DNA of 64,000 bases from CAYMSF01 sp964392985 (lineage in GTDB: Bacteria > Verrucomicrobiota > Lentisphaeria > Victivallales > Victivallaceae), in assembly GCA_964392985.1 (NCBI GenBank), contig CAYMSF010000013.1, forward strand, positions 1-64,000, read 5' to 3'. A program made the translations under genes and the position numbers. The notes beneath the pieces were generated by a model. The model was not told the origin of the DNA and did not search any database. It was given only the letters and a program-made list of their open reading frames with translations. Below are positions 34,890 through 43,932 of the stretch, one piece after another. Each line of letters starts with the position of its first letter. Positions within the stretch are counted from its first letter, which is position 1.

Positions 34890-35154
34890 ACTCTATAAGG
34901 TTGAAATTTTAAAATAGATTGCGAAGATTTTGAGAATTGGTTCGTATTCTGAGAGGTTGCCGATACCGAGGTATCGAAAATTTCGAAGAGTGCGAATCCA
35001 AAATCAAAAGATCGCAACCGCTTTGCGACGAGGGTCTTGCGGTTGTCTTTTTCCGTTCCTTCTTCAGTCGATATTCATATCGCCAGTCAGTCGGATCGAA
35101 AAAATCCAATCCACAATCCGACTCGTCTATTTTAAAATTTCAAACTTATAGAGT
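34890..35154. mobile_element. 265-bp hairpin-rich element with terminal inverted repeats (MITE-like)
   Basis: The ends are inverted repeats of 29 bases with one mismatch: 34890-34918 reads ACTCTATAAG..., and 35126-35154 is its reverse complement. Inside are several further stems: GATACC/GGTATC near 34965-34978, CAACCGC/GCGGTTG around 35018-35048, GATAT/ATATC near 35070, and GTCGGAT/ATCCGAC at 35090-35124. No protein is convincingly encoded; the open frames overlap on both strands as expected of inverted DNA. No clear target-site duplication is seen. A related, shorter element lies at 52477-52598. Also possible: a structured RNA or a REP/BIME-type repeat. Confidence 0.6.
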
Positions 35155-35209
35155 ATAACGCCCGTGTGGTTTGTCATACCGGCATATATTTTATGCGGAG
35201 CATTATTTG

Positions 35210-35329
35210 ATGAATGAGATGAAAGACTGGTTCAACAGTATCGCGATCTGGGCAAATATCATTGCTTTCATCCTTTGCGCGATTCAAGGAATGTTTTGCT
35301 GGTTGCATGGACGCGATAAAGCCGAATAA
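35210..35329 (+). CDS. 39-residue single-span membrane peptide upstream of hydE
   Basis: An ATG at 35210, with GGAG nine bases upstream, opens a frame beginning MNEMKDWFNSIAIWANIIA and ending at a TAA at 35327-35329. One hydrophobic helix (about residues 11-32, with two Cys and three Trp) is flanked by an acidic/polar start and a charged end (GRDKAE). It ends 14 bases before hydE, so it would be co-transcribed. The good ribosome site and clean hydrophobic span support coding. No family is recognised. Confidence 0.55.
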   Translation: MNEMKDWFNSIAIWANIIAFILCAIQGMFCWLHGRDKAE

Positions 35330-35343
35330 ACAGGCAATAAGAA

Positions 35344-36453
35344 ATGTCGGAAGAACTATTCAAAAAAATCGAATCAGATACAGCATTATCCGCAGATGAT
35401 CTCCGGCAGATCCTGGAGCTGGATGATTCCGCCAGTTTAAAACGGCTCTTTCATGCGTCATATCAAACCAAACTCAAATATGTCGGCAATCAGGTTTATT
35501 TGCGCGGTATCATTGAAATCAGTAATATTTGCGGCAAAGACTGTTTTTATTGCGGAATCAGGCGCAGCAATCCAACTCCCCGCCGTTTTCAGTTGACGCA
35601 TGATGAGGCATTAAGCGCGGCGTTATGGGCTGACCAGCGTCAATACGGTTCCATCGTAATTCAAGGCGGCGAACGCCAGGACGCTGCGTTTATTGACTTC
35701 ATTACCACGTTGGTAAAAACCATAAAAACCAAAACTGAAGGGCGGCTTGGCATCACCTTGTCGCTTGGCGAGCAAAGCCATGAAGTTTACCGGAACTGGT
35801 TTGATGCCGGAGCACATCGTTATCTGTTGCGGATTGAATCTTCAAATCCGGAATTATATCGTAAATTGCATCCTGCTGACCATTCCTGGCAGCAGCGTCT
35901 TGAGTGTTTGCATTCATTGCGTCGTGCCGGGTTTCAACTGGGTACCGGCGTGATGATAGGTTTGCCATTCCAGACAACCGCTGATCTGGTGCAGGATCTT
36001 TTGTTTTTTCAGCAGCTTGATGTTGATATGGTAGGCATGGGACCATATTTAACCCATCACGAAACACCTTTGGCGGCAAGTATGCCGGAGTTTAACAATA
36101 CTATTCAACTCAATATGGGTTTGAAAATGATTGCCGCCGCCAGATTACTGCTGAAAAATGTAAATCTCGCCTCGACAACAGCATTGCAGGCATTGGCGCC
36201 TGACGGACGGGAACAGGGATTGCTTGCCGGCGCCAATATTATCATGCCGAACATTACCGCGGTTGAATACCGTTCTTCATATCAGTTATACGACAATAAA
36301 CCGTGCCTGGATGAAAATTCTGAACAGTGTAAACTGTGTCTGGAACGACGGATAAAATCAATCGGTGAAACTATTGCCTGGAGCAAATGGGGTGATTCCC
36401 CGCATTTTAAACCGGCGGGAAGCACTCCTTCAACAGAAAAAGAGGTAACATAA
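35344..36453 (+). CDS. hydE: [FeFe]-hydrogenase H-cluster radical SAM maturase HydE
   Basis: Radical SAM enzyme that, with HydG and HydF, builds the 2Fe subcluster of [FeFe]-hydrogenase. The SAM-cluster motif CGKDCFYC is at Cys63, Cys67 and Cys70, in the HydE context GIIEISNICGKDCFYCGIRR. YLLRIESSNPELY, IGLPFQTTADLVQDL and GMGPYLTHHETPL are typical of HydE rather than biotin synthase. 369 residues is normal. Its TAA overlaps the ATG of the aminotransferase by one base. HydG (about 20 kb away) and the hydrogenase itself are in the window; HydF is not seen. Confidence 0.93.
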   Translation: MSEELFKKIESDTALSADDLRQILELDDSASLKRLFHASYQTKLKYVGNQVYLRGIIEISNICGKDCFYCGIRRSNPTPRRFQLTHDEALSAALWADQRQYGSIVIQGGERQDAAFIDFITTLVKTIKTKTEGRLGITLSLGEQSHEVYRNWFDAGAHRYLLRIESSNPELYRKLHPADHSWQQRLECLHSLRRAGFQLGTGVMIGLPFQTTADLVQDLLFFQQLDVDMVGMGPYLTHHETPLAASMPEFNNTIQLNMGLKMIAAARLLLKNVNLASTTALQALAPDGREQGLLAGANIIMPNITAVEYRSSYQLYDNKPCLDENSEQCKLCLERRIKSIGETIAWSKWGDSPHFKPAGSTPSTEKEVT

Positions 36454-37646
36454 TGCAAATTATTTCCAGTCAGATTAAAGAATTTATGGGAAACTCTTCA
36501 TTCATCCGTAAGATGTTTGAAACCGGTATTGAATTGAAAAAACAATATGGCGCTGAAAATGTTTATGATTTCAGCTTGGGCAATCCCGACTTGCCGCCAC
36601 CGGAGGATGTCGGCAACGCGCTGGGACAGGTATCCGGTCAGATGGGGCAGCCGTTTGCGCTCGGTTATATGAATAACGCCGGGTATCCGGAAGTCCGCGC
36701 CGCTGTTGCCAAAAAACTGACCGAAGAGCAGGAAGTTGAGATTACTGCGGATAATGTTGTTTTAACCTGTGGCGCGGCTGGAGCAATCAATGTCTTTTTC
36801 CGTGCGATTCTTGATCCCGGTGATGAAGTCATCTGCCCGGCGCCTTATTTTGTTGAATACGGTTTTTATGTCAGTAATTTTGGCGGTACCCTGCGTCCGG
36901 TAAAGTCAAAACCGCTGACTTTTGAACTTGATTTTGAAGCCATGGAGCTGGCGTTTACTCCGAAAACCCGTGCCGTACTGATTAATTCTCCAAACAACCC
37001 GACTGGACAGATTTATTCCCGTATTGAACTGGAAAAACTCAGTCTTTTAATGCGGAAATATTCAGATTTGTACGGACGTCCAATCTATCTGGTTTCCGAC
37101 GAGCCCTACCGCTTTCTCAATTATGACAATCTGCCGATTCCGTCGGTGTTTGAATTGTATCCGTACAGCGTCATTGTCAGTTCATATTCAAAGAAACTAT
37201 CGTTGGCCGGCGCCAGAATCGGATATTTTGCCGCCAATCCTGCTATTCCGGCGATAGCGGAATTGATGGGTGCTGTGATTATGACCAATCGTATCCTTGG
37301 ATTCGTCAATGCGCCGGCGATAGCGCAACGCGTTTTGCTACATTCCATCGGCAATTCCGTGGATATTACAATTTACCGTGAACGTCGCGACGCGATGGCG
37401 CAGGTGCTGGACAATGCCGGTATTAAATATTCGATGCCGCGTGGAGCTTTCTACTTCTTTCCTCAGTCGCCAATACCTGATGATAAAGAATTTGTTCAGG
37501 CGTTGCTGGCGCAACGTGTTCTCGCCGTACCGGGTTCAGGATTCGGTTATCCGGGTTATTTCCGTCTGGCGTTCTGCACCGGACTGAATGTAATTAAGAA
37601 TTCCGGCGAAGCTTTCATCCGTGCAGTTAAGTCTGTGCGCGGCTGA
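36453..37646 (+). CDS. PLP-dependent class I/II aminotransferase
   Basis: 397-residue fold-type I aminotransferase. The PLP lysine is in SSYSKKLSLAGARIGYF, with upstream FSLGNPDLPPP, INSPNNPTGQIYS and YLVSDEPYR, and the distal Arg near FRLAFC. It is similar to aspartate aminotransferase-like enzymes of anaerobes; the amino donor and substrate cannot be read. GAGGT lies six bases before the ATG, which overlaps the hydE stop by one base (TAATG). The coupling to hydE is tight, but a functional connection is not established. Confidence 0.88.
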   Translation: MQIISSQIKEFMGNSSFIRKMFETGIELKKQYGAENVYDFSLGNPDLPPPEDVGNALGQVSGQMGQPFALGYMNNAGYPEVRAAVAKKLTEEQEVEITADNVVLTCGAAGAINVFFRAILDPGDEVICPAPYFVEYGFYVSNFGGTLRPVKSKPLTFELDFEAMELAFTPKTRAVLINSPNNPTGQIYSRIELEKLSLLMRKYSDLYGRPIYLVSDEPYRFLNYDNLPIPSVFELYPYSVIVSSYSKKLSLAGARIGYFAANPAIPAIAELMGAVIMTNRILGFVNAPAIAQRVLLHSIGNSVDITIYRERRDAMAQVLDNAGIKYSMPRGAFYFFPQSPIPDDKEFVQALLAQRVLAVPGSGFGYPGYFRLAFCTGLNVIKNSGEAFIRAVKSVRG

Positions 37647-37763
37647 TTTATTTGCGAGCCACTGTTGTAGAAATATATTGACAAACGTCTATGTCTAAAA
37701 TTCTGCGCTTTCCTGGAATGCAGTTGCGAAGGTTATTGTGTTGAACGGGTGGGAATCTGTTCC

Positions 37764-38582
37764 TTAATGAGTTTTGCTCCTGGAATTTTTGCGATATGCG
37801 GTGGGTGAAACTCCGGTATGCTTCTTAAACAGTTTGCTGAATATAAAAATATCCGAATAACCGACGATTCCGGCAATCTGGATGATTGAATATTCCGTTG
37901 ACGACAACAGATATACTGCCTGATTTATCCGGGCGCGGGTAATGCTTTCCCTGAAAGAAGTTCCTGTATGCTGTTTGAACAGCCGGGAAAAATGTTCAGG
38001 CGAATACCCGGCTTTGCCCGCCAGTTTTCGCAGTAGATAATCCTTCTCCGGGTGCTCATTGATTTTGGTATAAAGTTCGCGGATATATTCAGAAATACGA
38101 CTGAAGGCATTCAGTTGCGTGTCACTCGTGTCAAGATGTACTATTTCCAGCAGTGCTGCAGTCAGCCATTTTTCAGCGCCGTTATTATCTTTGCGGTAAT
38201 AGCAATCCAACATGCGGTGCAGAATATTGACAAAGAAGACCGGATCGGATATTTTGCGGCATAACGCCGGAAGTTCTGTGGTATCCGCGTTGACGGTATT
38301 ACCATTATTATCGATCATTTCAAAATGCGTATAAATTACCACCAACGGTTCTTCCTGATCGGTGTCAGCATAGAGCGTCATGCCCGGGCGGAACATGAAA
38401 CAGTCACCGCCATGCAGTTTGTATTCCTGCCCGTCCAGCGTCAAACGCCCCTTGCCTTCAATCAGGAACCACAAATCAAAATCCTTAAACGGACGGTTGC
38501 GTAAATCCCATATCCAGTCCGCTTTGCAGAAGACTTTCCCGAGAGAATTGATCCGAACCATGTTTTGTTCATTAAATATCAT
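37764..38582 (-). CDS. AraC-family transcriptional regulator
   Basis: 272 residues. The N-terminal cupin (DFDLWFLIEGKGRLTLDGQEY, HGGDCFMFRPGMTLY) and C-terminal AraC domain (SPEHFSRLFKQHTGTSFRE and QIAGIVGYSDIFIFSKLF) are complete. It is divergent from the URO-D-like gene at 38685 across a 102-base gap with a good promoter on the other strand, so it most likely controls that gene. Its 3' end converges on the aminotransferase. Confidence 0.9.
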   Translation of the reverse strand: MIFNEQNMVRINSLGKVFCKADWIWDLRNRPFKDFDLWFLIEGKGRLTLDGQEYKLHGGDCFMFRPGMTLYADTDQEEPLVVIYTHFEMIDNNGNTVNADTTELPALCRKISDPVFFVNILHRMLDCYYRKDNNGAEKWLTAALLEIVHLDTSDTQLNAFSRISEYIRELYTKINEHPEKDYLLRKLAGKAGYSPEHFSRLFKQHTGTSFRESITRARINQAVYLLSSTEYSIIQIAGIVGYSDIFIFSKLFKKHTGVSPTAYRKNSRSKTH

Positions 38583-38613
38583 AAAAGTACAAATATATTG
38601 CCGTGTTAGGACA

Positions 38614-38642
38614 TTTACAGGTAAAAATTATTCAGCTATATT
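38614..38642 (+). promoter_or_regulatory. sigma70-like promoter of the second URO-D-like gene
   Basis: TTTACA (38614-38619), a 17-base spacer and TATATT (38637-38642), 43 bases before the start codon. It lies in the gap shared with the divergent AraC gene. Confidence 0.5.
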
Positions 38643-38684
38643 ATACTCATATCTTTTAAAATAACAAAGCAAAGATGAAAAATA

Positions 38685-39908
38685 ATGAATGATCACGACA
38701 AAAACATTGTTAGAGAACTCGCAATTAAGTATGCCGAACTGGCAAATTCCCCAGCAGAGAAAATTAAACGTGATATGTGGCGGGCGAAAAACAGTTTCAA
38801 ACTGACCAGGCCGCTGATTTATGTCCGCGCCTATGCCTGGAATGAAATGCCGATGTCAAAACTGCAAACCACTGATCCGGTTTGCCGGCAGATAGAAAAT
38901 TTCTTTCGCAATGAATTGTTTCGCGCCACCTTTGCCGATGATTATATTTTCGAGCCATGGTATTCACTCAACTGCGTATGTAAACATACCGGATGGGGCC
39001 TTGACAGCAAGCGGGAATACCCCGGGGAAACCGAAACGCTGGAAGCTTTTAAATATGATTATTCAATCAAAAATCTTGATGATACTAAAAAAATGCGGAG
39101 TCCTGTTCACGCTGTTGACGAAGTCGCAACAGCCGAAATGCTGGCAAAAGTGCAAGATTTGATTGGCGATATCCTGCCGGTAGACCTGGTGCGCGGGCCA
39201 TATTGTCGCACCTGGACCGCAGATATTTCCACTGACTTGGGCAGATTGCGCGGAATGGAGAACTTAATGCTGGATATGTACGAAAATCCTGCATGGTTGC
39301 ACTCGCTGCTGAAATTCATGAGCGAAGGTGTTCAGGCCAATCAGGAACAGGCCGAAGCTGCCGGTGATATCGGTTTGACTTTCACTTACAATCAAGCGAT
39401 GGCCTATGCCGAAGAATTACCGGATCCGGCTCCAAACGTCAACGGTGTAAAACGTGAACAGTTATGGTGCTTTACTGCAGCACAGGAATATGCGCTAGTA
39501 TCGCCGGAAATGCACGAAGAATTTCTTTTACGTTATCAGCTGCCGGTAATGAAAAAATTCGGACTGGTGGCTTACGGTTGTTGTGAAGACCTGACCAACA
39601 AAATCAGTATGTTGCGGCAAATTCCAAATTTGCGTCGTATTGCGGTCAGCCCGTTCGCGAATGTTAAAAAATGCGTGGAACAGATTGGCACGGACTATGT
39701 TATCAGCTACCGTCCAAGTCCAGCGGACATGGTCTCTTTTGGCTTCGACGAAGCACGCATTCGGAAAATCCTGGAACGCGACCTGGGTTATCTTAAAGGA
39801 ACTTATTTCGATATTACTCTTAAAGACGTTGAAACGGTACAGTCCGACCCCGACCGCATTCGCAAATGGGTAAAGCTAACCCGGGAAATCATAGCCGAAA
39901 CCTGTTAA
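38685..39908 (+). CDS. URO-D superfamily-like protein (possible corrinoid-linked methyltransferase)
   Basis: 407 residues. The overall pattern (long helical N-terminus, DLVRGPY, YENPAWLHSLLKFMSEG, VAYGCCEDLTNKI, TDYVISYRPSPADMV) resembles distant members of the uroporphyrinogen decarboxylase superfamily common in Lentisphaerota. The Cys-Cys-Glu-Asp segment may take the place of the zinc/thiol site of MtaA-type methyltransferases. Identity to true HemE is low and no heme genes are near. It is transcribed alone, divergent from an AraC regulator, which suggests induction by a particular substrate. The reaction is unknown. Confidence 0.55.
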   Translation: MNDHDKNIVRELAIKYAELANSPAEKIKRDMWRAKNSFKLTRPLIYVRAYAWNEMPMSKLQTTDPVCRQIENFFRNELFRATFADDYIFEPWYSLNCVCKHTGWGLDSKREYPGETETLEAFKYDYSIKNLDDTKKMRSPVHAVDEVATAEMLAKVQDLIGDILPVDLVRGPYCRTWTADISTDLGRLRGMENLMLDMYENPAWLHSLLKFMSEGVQANQEQAEAAGDIGLTFTYNQAMAYAEELPDPAPNVNGVKREQLWCFTAAQEYALVSPEMHEEFLLRYQLPVMKKFGLVAYGCCEDLTNKISMLRQIPNLRRIAVSPFANVKKCVEQIGTDYVISYRPSPADMVSFGFDEARIRKILERDLGYLKGTYFDITLKDVETVQSDPDRIRKWVKLTREIIAETC

Positions 39909-39932
39909 AAAATTCCATGAGAATTAGATAAT

Positions 39933-39970
39933 CGCGAGATACTTATGCGATATATATAGTTATTATCGCG
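39933..39970. terminator. possible bidirectional terminator between convergent genes
   Basis: CGCGAGATA (39933-39941) and TATTATCGCG (39961-39970) pair with one bulge around an AT-rich loop between the convergent URO-D-like and alanine racemase genes. There is no strong T-run. Confidence 0.3.
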
Positions 39971-40024
39971 CGAAAAACGCTATGTTTTTAAACTTAAGTA
40001 CGTTACTTATCAAAACAAGGAAAT

Positions 40025-41149
40025 CTACTCGATATAGACGCGTTCTGCTCTTGAGCCGATGGAGCAAAGCATTTCATAGACATGAGTGCATTTAAGGCTG
40101 GCCCAGTGATCAGCGGCAATCGTATTGTCACCTTGAGTACCGATACAAACCACTTCATCGCCGGGTTGCGCTTCAGGGGCGGGCTCCAGCGATACGGTAG
40201 TATAGTCCATGGAAACCCGTCCAATTACCGGACAGAGTTGTCCATTGATAAGAACGTAACCGCGGTTGGACAGCGCCAGGGGCAGGCCGTCGGCATAGCC
40301 GGCAGCGATAGTGCCGACGAGAGTCTCTTTCATCAGCCGGCAGGTGCGGCCGTAACCGATAGAGGAGCCAGCAGGCAGGCGGCGTACCGATGCCAGTCGG
40401 GTTTTTAAAGAAACTACCGGCTCCAATCCCATCATTCTCCGTCCCTGACTGTCAAAAAGTCCATAAAGGTTGATGCCGGTACGGACATGAGTAAACGGCG
40501 TGGTACAGGTATCCGGGAAATTATTAATCGCATCGCTGTTGGCGATGTGAATTTTGCTGAAAGTAATGCCGTCGGCGCGGAGTTGGTTTAATAATTCCGT
40601 AAACTTGTTGATTTGATTGTTCGTATATTCATCCCCCCCCTGATATGCAACCGGGAAATGAGAATAAATACCGTTAAAATTTAGATTGGGAAGCTGGTGA
40701 ATAAGTTTAATCTGTTCACAGGCGTCTTGAACGAGCAGTCCAAGTCTGCCCATACCAGTGTCTATTTTTAAATGGCATTCAACCGTTTTTCCCTGTTTTA
40801 CGGCTTCGCGGCTGATTTCTTTTGCGGAGTTGACGTCACTGATGGGGCAGATGATGCCGGCGGCGACAGCCGGGGGTATTTCACCGGGAAGGATGCTGCC
40901 GAGAATTTGTACCGGCAATCCTTTATATGCCAGTTGCATGGCTTCATTAAGTTCTGCCACGCCGAAACCGGCAGCACCGGCGGATTTGAGTGTTTCCGCA
41001 ATTTTTAGTACGCCAAGTCCATAGGCATCGGCTTTAAGTATGGCAATGACAGCGCATGGCAAGACGTTATCGCGAATTTTGGTAAAATTGGACTTCAGTT
41101 TTTCCAGACTGATTTCCACCCGTACGCGGCTTTCGTAAGATTGTTGCAT
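40025..41149 (-). CDS. alr: alanine racemase
   Basis: Makes D-alanine for peptidoglycan. The PLP lysine is in AVIAILKADAYGLG near the N-terminus; the second catalytic base (Tyr) is in AAGYADGLPLALSNRG; VGRVSMDYT- and YTNNQINKF-type segments are present. I place the start at the ATG at 41149 (MQQSYESRVRVEISLEKL, 374 residues), the usual N-terminus; a frame from 41185 would overlap aroA by 13 bases. GGAG is 12 bases upstream, rather far. It follows aroA in the same direction. Confidence 0.93.
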   Translation of the reverse strand: MQQSYESRVRVEISLEKLKSNFTKIRDNVLPCAVIAILKADAYGLGVLKIAETLKSAGAAGFGVAELNEAMQLAYKGLPVQILGSILPGEIPPAVAAGIICPISDVNSAKEISREAVKQGKTVECHLKIDTGMGRLGLLVQDACEQIKLIHQLPNLNFNGIYSHFPVAYQGGDEYTNNQINKFTELLNQLRADGITFSKIHIANSDAINNFPDTCTTPFTHVRTGINLYGLFDSQGRRMMGLEPVVSLKTRLASVRRLPAGSSIGYGRTCRLMKETLVGTIAAGYADGLPLALSNRGYVLINGQLCPVIGRVSMDYTTVSLEPAPEAQPGDEVVCIGTQGDNTIAADHWASLKCTHVYEMLCSIGSRAERVYIE

Positions 41150-41172
41150 AATATAATGGAACTCCAGTTTTG

Positions 41173-42444
41173 TTATGGCACACACGTGAAATCGGCGCCA
41201 ATCCGGGTAAAATCTTTGATAAAGTCAGGATAGGTGACGGCCGCGGATTCTGCGGTGCTGATGCAAGTTTCACCGTCTGCGACCAGACCGGCGATTGCGA
41301 GTGCCATGACGATGCGGTGGTCGCCGTGTCCATTAACTTCTGTGCCATGCAGGTTGCCGCCTTTGATTATCATGCCGTCATCAAGTTCAGTGATGTCGGC
41401 GCCCATTTTGCGTAATTCAGCGGTCATGCAGGCGATGCGGTCAGTCTCTTTAATTCTTGCCTGGGGTACATTGAGCAGGCGGGTGGTGCCTTTTGCCACA
41501 GCTCCAACCGCCGCCATAATCGGCAATGCGTCCGGAGTGGCATTTAAATCAACATCCATTCCACGCAGAAACTCACCGGGTTTGACTACTGTTGAATTGG
41601 CGCCGCGTTTGATATTTGCACCCATCCGTTCAAAATAATCAAAGACATCCTTGTCCCCTTGAAGATCACTGAAATCAAGATTGCGGATTTCGACCGCGCC
41701 GCCGGCAATTGCACCAGCGGCAAGCGGAAATGCCGAGGTCGAAAAATCAGCCGGCATGGTCCATTCAAATGCGGGGAATTGCTGTCTGCCGGGTATTTTA
41801 AACCGGGTCATGTCAGCGGAACGTTCATATTTTATGCCCAACCGGTCAAGCCAGCCCAGAGTTATCTCGACATAAGGCCGTTCGTTTAAATTGATCACTT
41901 CTATTTCGGTGTCATTTTCTGCCGTTGGCGCGGCGAAGAGCAGGGCGGTAACGAACTGCGAACTTTTGCCATCAACGCTGGCTTTGCCGCCGCGAAGCGG
42001 GCCATGAACTGATATCGGACATTTTCCTGCAGTGGAGGTTGTTTTAACACCAAGCATTTCGAGCGCTTCGAGCAGCGATTTCATGGGTCTGGTACGCAAC
42101 GAACTGTCGCCATCAAATTTAACTTTAAAACCGGCCGTTGCGCACAATCCGGAAAAGATGCGCAGACTGGTGCCGGAATTGCCCATATCGATAACCGCGC
42201 CTGGATTGATGAATTTACCGCCGGTACCGGTGATTTCCCATCGGTCGGTATTTTCATTAACTGTGGCACCTAATTTTTGGGCGGCATTCAAACAGGAACG
42301 GGTATCTTCTGATTCAAGCGGGGCATGAATCACGGAGCGTCCGTTCGCCATTGTAGCGGCGGCGACAGCTCTTATACTATGTGATTTTGAACCGGGAACG
42401 GCGATGACACCATTCACTTGAGATTTTTTTACGATAAGTTTCAT
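41173..42444 (-). CDS. aroA: 3-phosphoshikimate 1-carboxyvinyltransferase (EPSP synthase)
   Basis: Sixth step of the shikimate pathway. 423 residues in two inverse alpha/beta domains. Motifs: VPGSKSHSIRAVAAATMANG at the N-terminus, DMGNSGTSLRIFSGLCA, SSQFVTALLFAAP, the conserved PDALPIMAAVGAVAKGTT and ETDRI, and GDHRIVMALAIAGL. AGGA lies six bases before the ATG. It is the first gene of an aroA-alr pair; pheA, another aromatic pathway gene, lies elsewhere in the window. Confidence 0.96.
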   Translation of the reverse strand: MKLIVKKSQVNGVIAVPGSKSHSIRAVAAATMANGRSVIHAPLESEDTRSCLNAAQKLGATVNENTDRWEITGTGGKFINPGAVIDMGNSGTSLRIFSGLCATAGFKVKFDGDSSLRTRPMKSLLEALEMLGVKTTSTAGKCPISVHGPLRGGKASVDGKSSQFVTALLFAAPTAENDTEIEVINLNERPYVEITLGWLDRLGIKYERSADMTRFKIPGRQQFPAFEWTMPADFSTSAFPLAAGAIAGGAVEIRNLDFSDLQGDKDVFDYFERMGANIKRGANSTVVKPGEFLRGMDVDLNATPDALPIMAAVGAVAKGTTRLLNVPQARIKETDRIACMTAELRKMGADITELDDGMIIKGGNLHGTEVNGHGDHRIVMALAIAGLVADGETCISTAESAAVTYPDFIKDFTRIGADFTCVP

Positions 42445-42494
42445 ACTATTCCTGAATTTTATTTGCCAGTGTAAGTTATTGCGCCCATATAGAG

Positions 42495-42500
42495 ATTATA
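42495..42500 (-). promoter_or_regulatory. -10 element upstream of aroA
   Basis: TATAAT on the minus strand, 51 bases before the aroA ATG, in TTGTATAATC. A recognisable -35 (TTTACT) is present only with a long 19-base spacer. Confidence 0.35.
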
Positions 42501-42579
42501 CAACCTTATGCTGCATAGTAGTAAATGAATATATCGCCGCTAATCTTTAAAATCAAACATGGTTTTAGTAGATGAGCCG

Positions 42580-42601
42580 CGGGCAAAATAAATTCTGCCC
42601 G
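42580..42601. terminator. hairpin between the membrane kinase-like gene and aroA
   Basis: CGGGCA (42580-42585) and TGCCCG (42596-42601) around a 10-base loop. On the plus strand it is followed by TTTCCTGTTTTT, but the gene ending nearby is on the minus strand, where no T-run follows. It is 61 bases beyond that stop. The orientation is therefore unclear. Confidence 0.4.
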
Positions 42602-42661
42602 TTTCCTGTTTTTAGCTTTGCAGAGTAATTGAGAACAAAACAAAAAGGTAAAATATGAGGT

Positions 42662-43615
42662 TTAGATGGCAATCAGATAAAGTGTGGTGAATCCGAAAAT
42701 CATCATCGTTGGAGTATCCATGGAATGCGGTGCGGTTGCTTCAAGAAATGTCATCAACGGCGGGATAATCAGCATCGCCATGAAAAATTGATTTAAAGAG
42801 TTAAAATCAGAGTAGAACATCGCGGTAAAAATTAGACCACTGAGATAGACACATGCGCTACCGGCGTATGAACGGACATAACGTTTGTGAATAAACCACG
42901 CCGGCGCCAGATATTTTTTCTTGCCCCAGTATATTCCGACCGGTTCTGCCAATCCATCACCAATACCGACAATAAAAATGATGATGAATACCAGATGCGG
43001 CGCGTGAATATGTTCAAAAAATTCTTTGAACACCGTTCCCAGAATCAATCCCGGCAGAATATTTCCCAGAATAATCCATTGCAAAGTATGCGGACGGTCT
43101 TCGGGACGATCCAGCGAATTAAACTGGAGCATGAAAAAACGGGAATGCTCCCGCACCGGTTTTATTAGCAACAGAAAAACCAGCAGCACCAGCAGTGATT
43201 CCCATAAATGCGGGAGGATGCCGTGGGGATGCATTTTGCCGTCCGGCATCCCGCCAAAACTTATCAGCGGAACCAGATAAGCGGCAAAATGTTGTAATTT
43301 ACGGGTGTAATTTACTTTGAACCAGGAGTCATGACAGGTGATGATGTAGCCACGTTCATCAGTTTGACAGTAACGGCGGCATAACATCCCGCCGGCAAGT
43401 GACATCAGAATCATTATCGCCAGTTTTACCAGACAGAACGCAAAAAACAGATAGTTGCCGAACAATCCCGGTTGATAAAACCAGGTAACCATGGCAAGTG
43501 CCAGCGCACCCAGTATCCAGCCGTTTAAGAACCATAAATCAAAGGTTTTTGTCCATTTGGCGGAATAGTCTCCGGCACAATCGCCCGGCAGCATCACCAC
43601 TTGTTGATTATTCAT
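42662..43615 (-). CDS. polytopic membrane protein of the dolichol/phytol kinase-CDP-diglyceride synthetase class
   Basis: 317 residues with eight or so membrane segments. RKLQHFAAYLVPLI and, later, GIGDGLAEPVGIYWGKKKY followed by RSYAGSACVYLSG match the pattern of CTP-dependent polyprenol/diacylglycerol kinases (SEC59/VTE5/DGK1-like) and related cytidylyltransferases. It probably phosphorylates a lipid alcohol in the membrane; the substrate is unknown. The ATG at 43615 is chosen (GGAG eight bases upstream); a longer frame from 43723 adds 36 unlikely residues. It stands alone, divergent from gyrB. Confidence 0.6.
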   Translation of the reverse strand: MNNQQVVMLPGDCAGDYSAKWTKTFDLWFLNGWILGALALAMVTWFYQPGLFGNYLFFAFCLVKLAIMILMSLAGGMLCRRYCQTDERGYIITCHDSWFKVNYTRKLQHFAAYLVPLISFGGMPDGKMHPHGILPHLWESLLVLLVFLLLIKPVREHSRFFMLQFNSLDRPEDRPHTLQWIILGNILPGLILGTVFKEFFEHIHAPHLVFIIIFIVGIGDGLAEPVGIYWGKKKYLAPAWFIHKRYVRSYAGSACVYLSGLIFTAMFYSDFNSLNQFFMAMLIIPPLMTFLEATAPHSMDTPTMMIFGFTTLYLIAI

Positions 43616-43814
43616 AAAAATGTCTCCGCACAGCCTATAAAATTGCGGTCTGAATTTTATCACGATTTTGCAACTGATATCAATATGCATTGCCGCGGAA
43701 TAAAATGCAAGAAAGTTTGCCATGAAAATGGTTGCCGGCGTGATAGTTAGCTCATTCTGTGACGGTGGAATTGCGACATCTCATCAAGTAGTTTTCCGCA
43801 TTTGAAAAATGTGG

Positions 43815-43820
43815 TATAAT
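43815..43820 (+). promoter_or_regulatory. extended -10 promoter of gyrB
   Basis: TGGTATAAT: a perfect TATAAT preceded by the TG of an extended -10 element, about 113 bases before the gyrB start. No good -35 is present, as expected for extended -10 promoters. The leader that follows is AT-rich with no clear structure. Confidence 0.55.
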
Positions 43821-43932
43821 ATTCCTGATTTTTTCTGGAAAAAAGTTATTTACGGTGTACTTTATCATGTTACAGTTTTTTATAATTTTTACAGTATAAA
43901 TTAATATATTGAAATGAAGGAAGGGTTGGCTT

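Noticed and set aside
34930..35158. Overlapping reading frames on both strands inside the 265-bp element
   Set aside because: They arise because the element is an inverted repeat; frames are short, low-complexity and lack ribosome sites.
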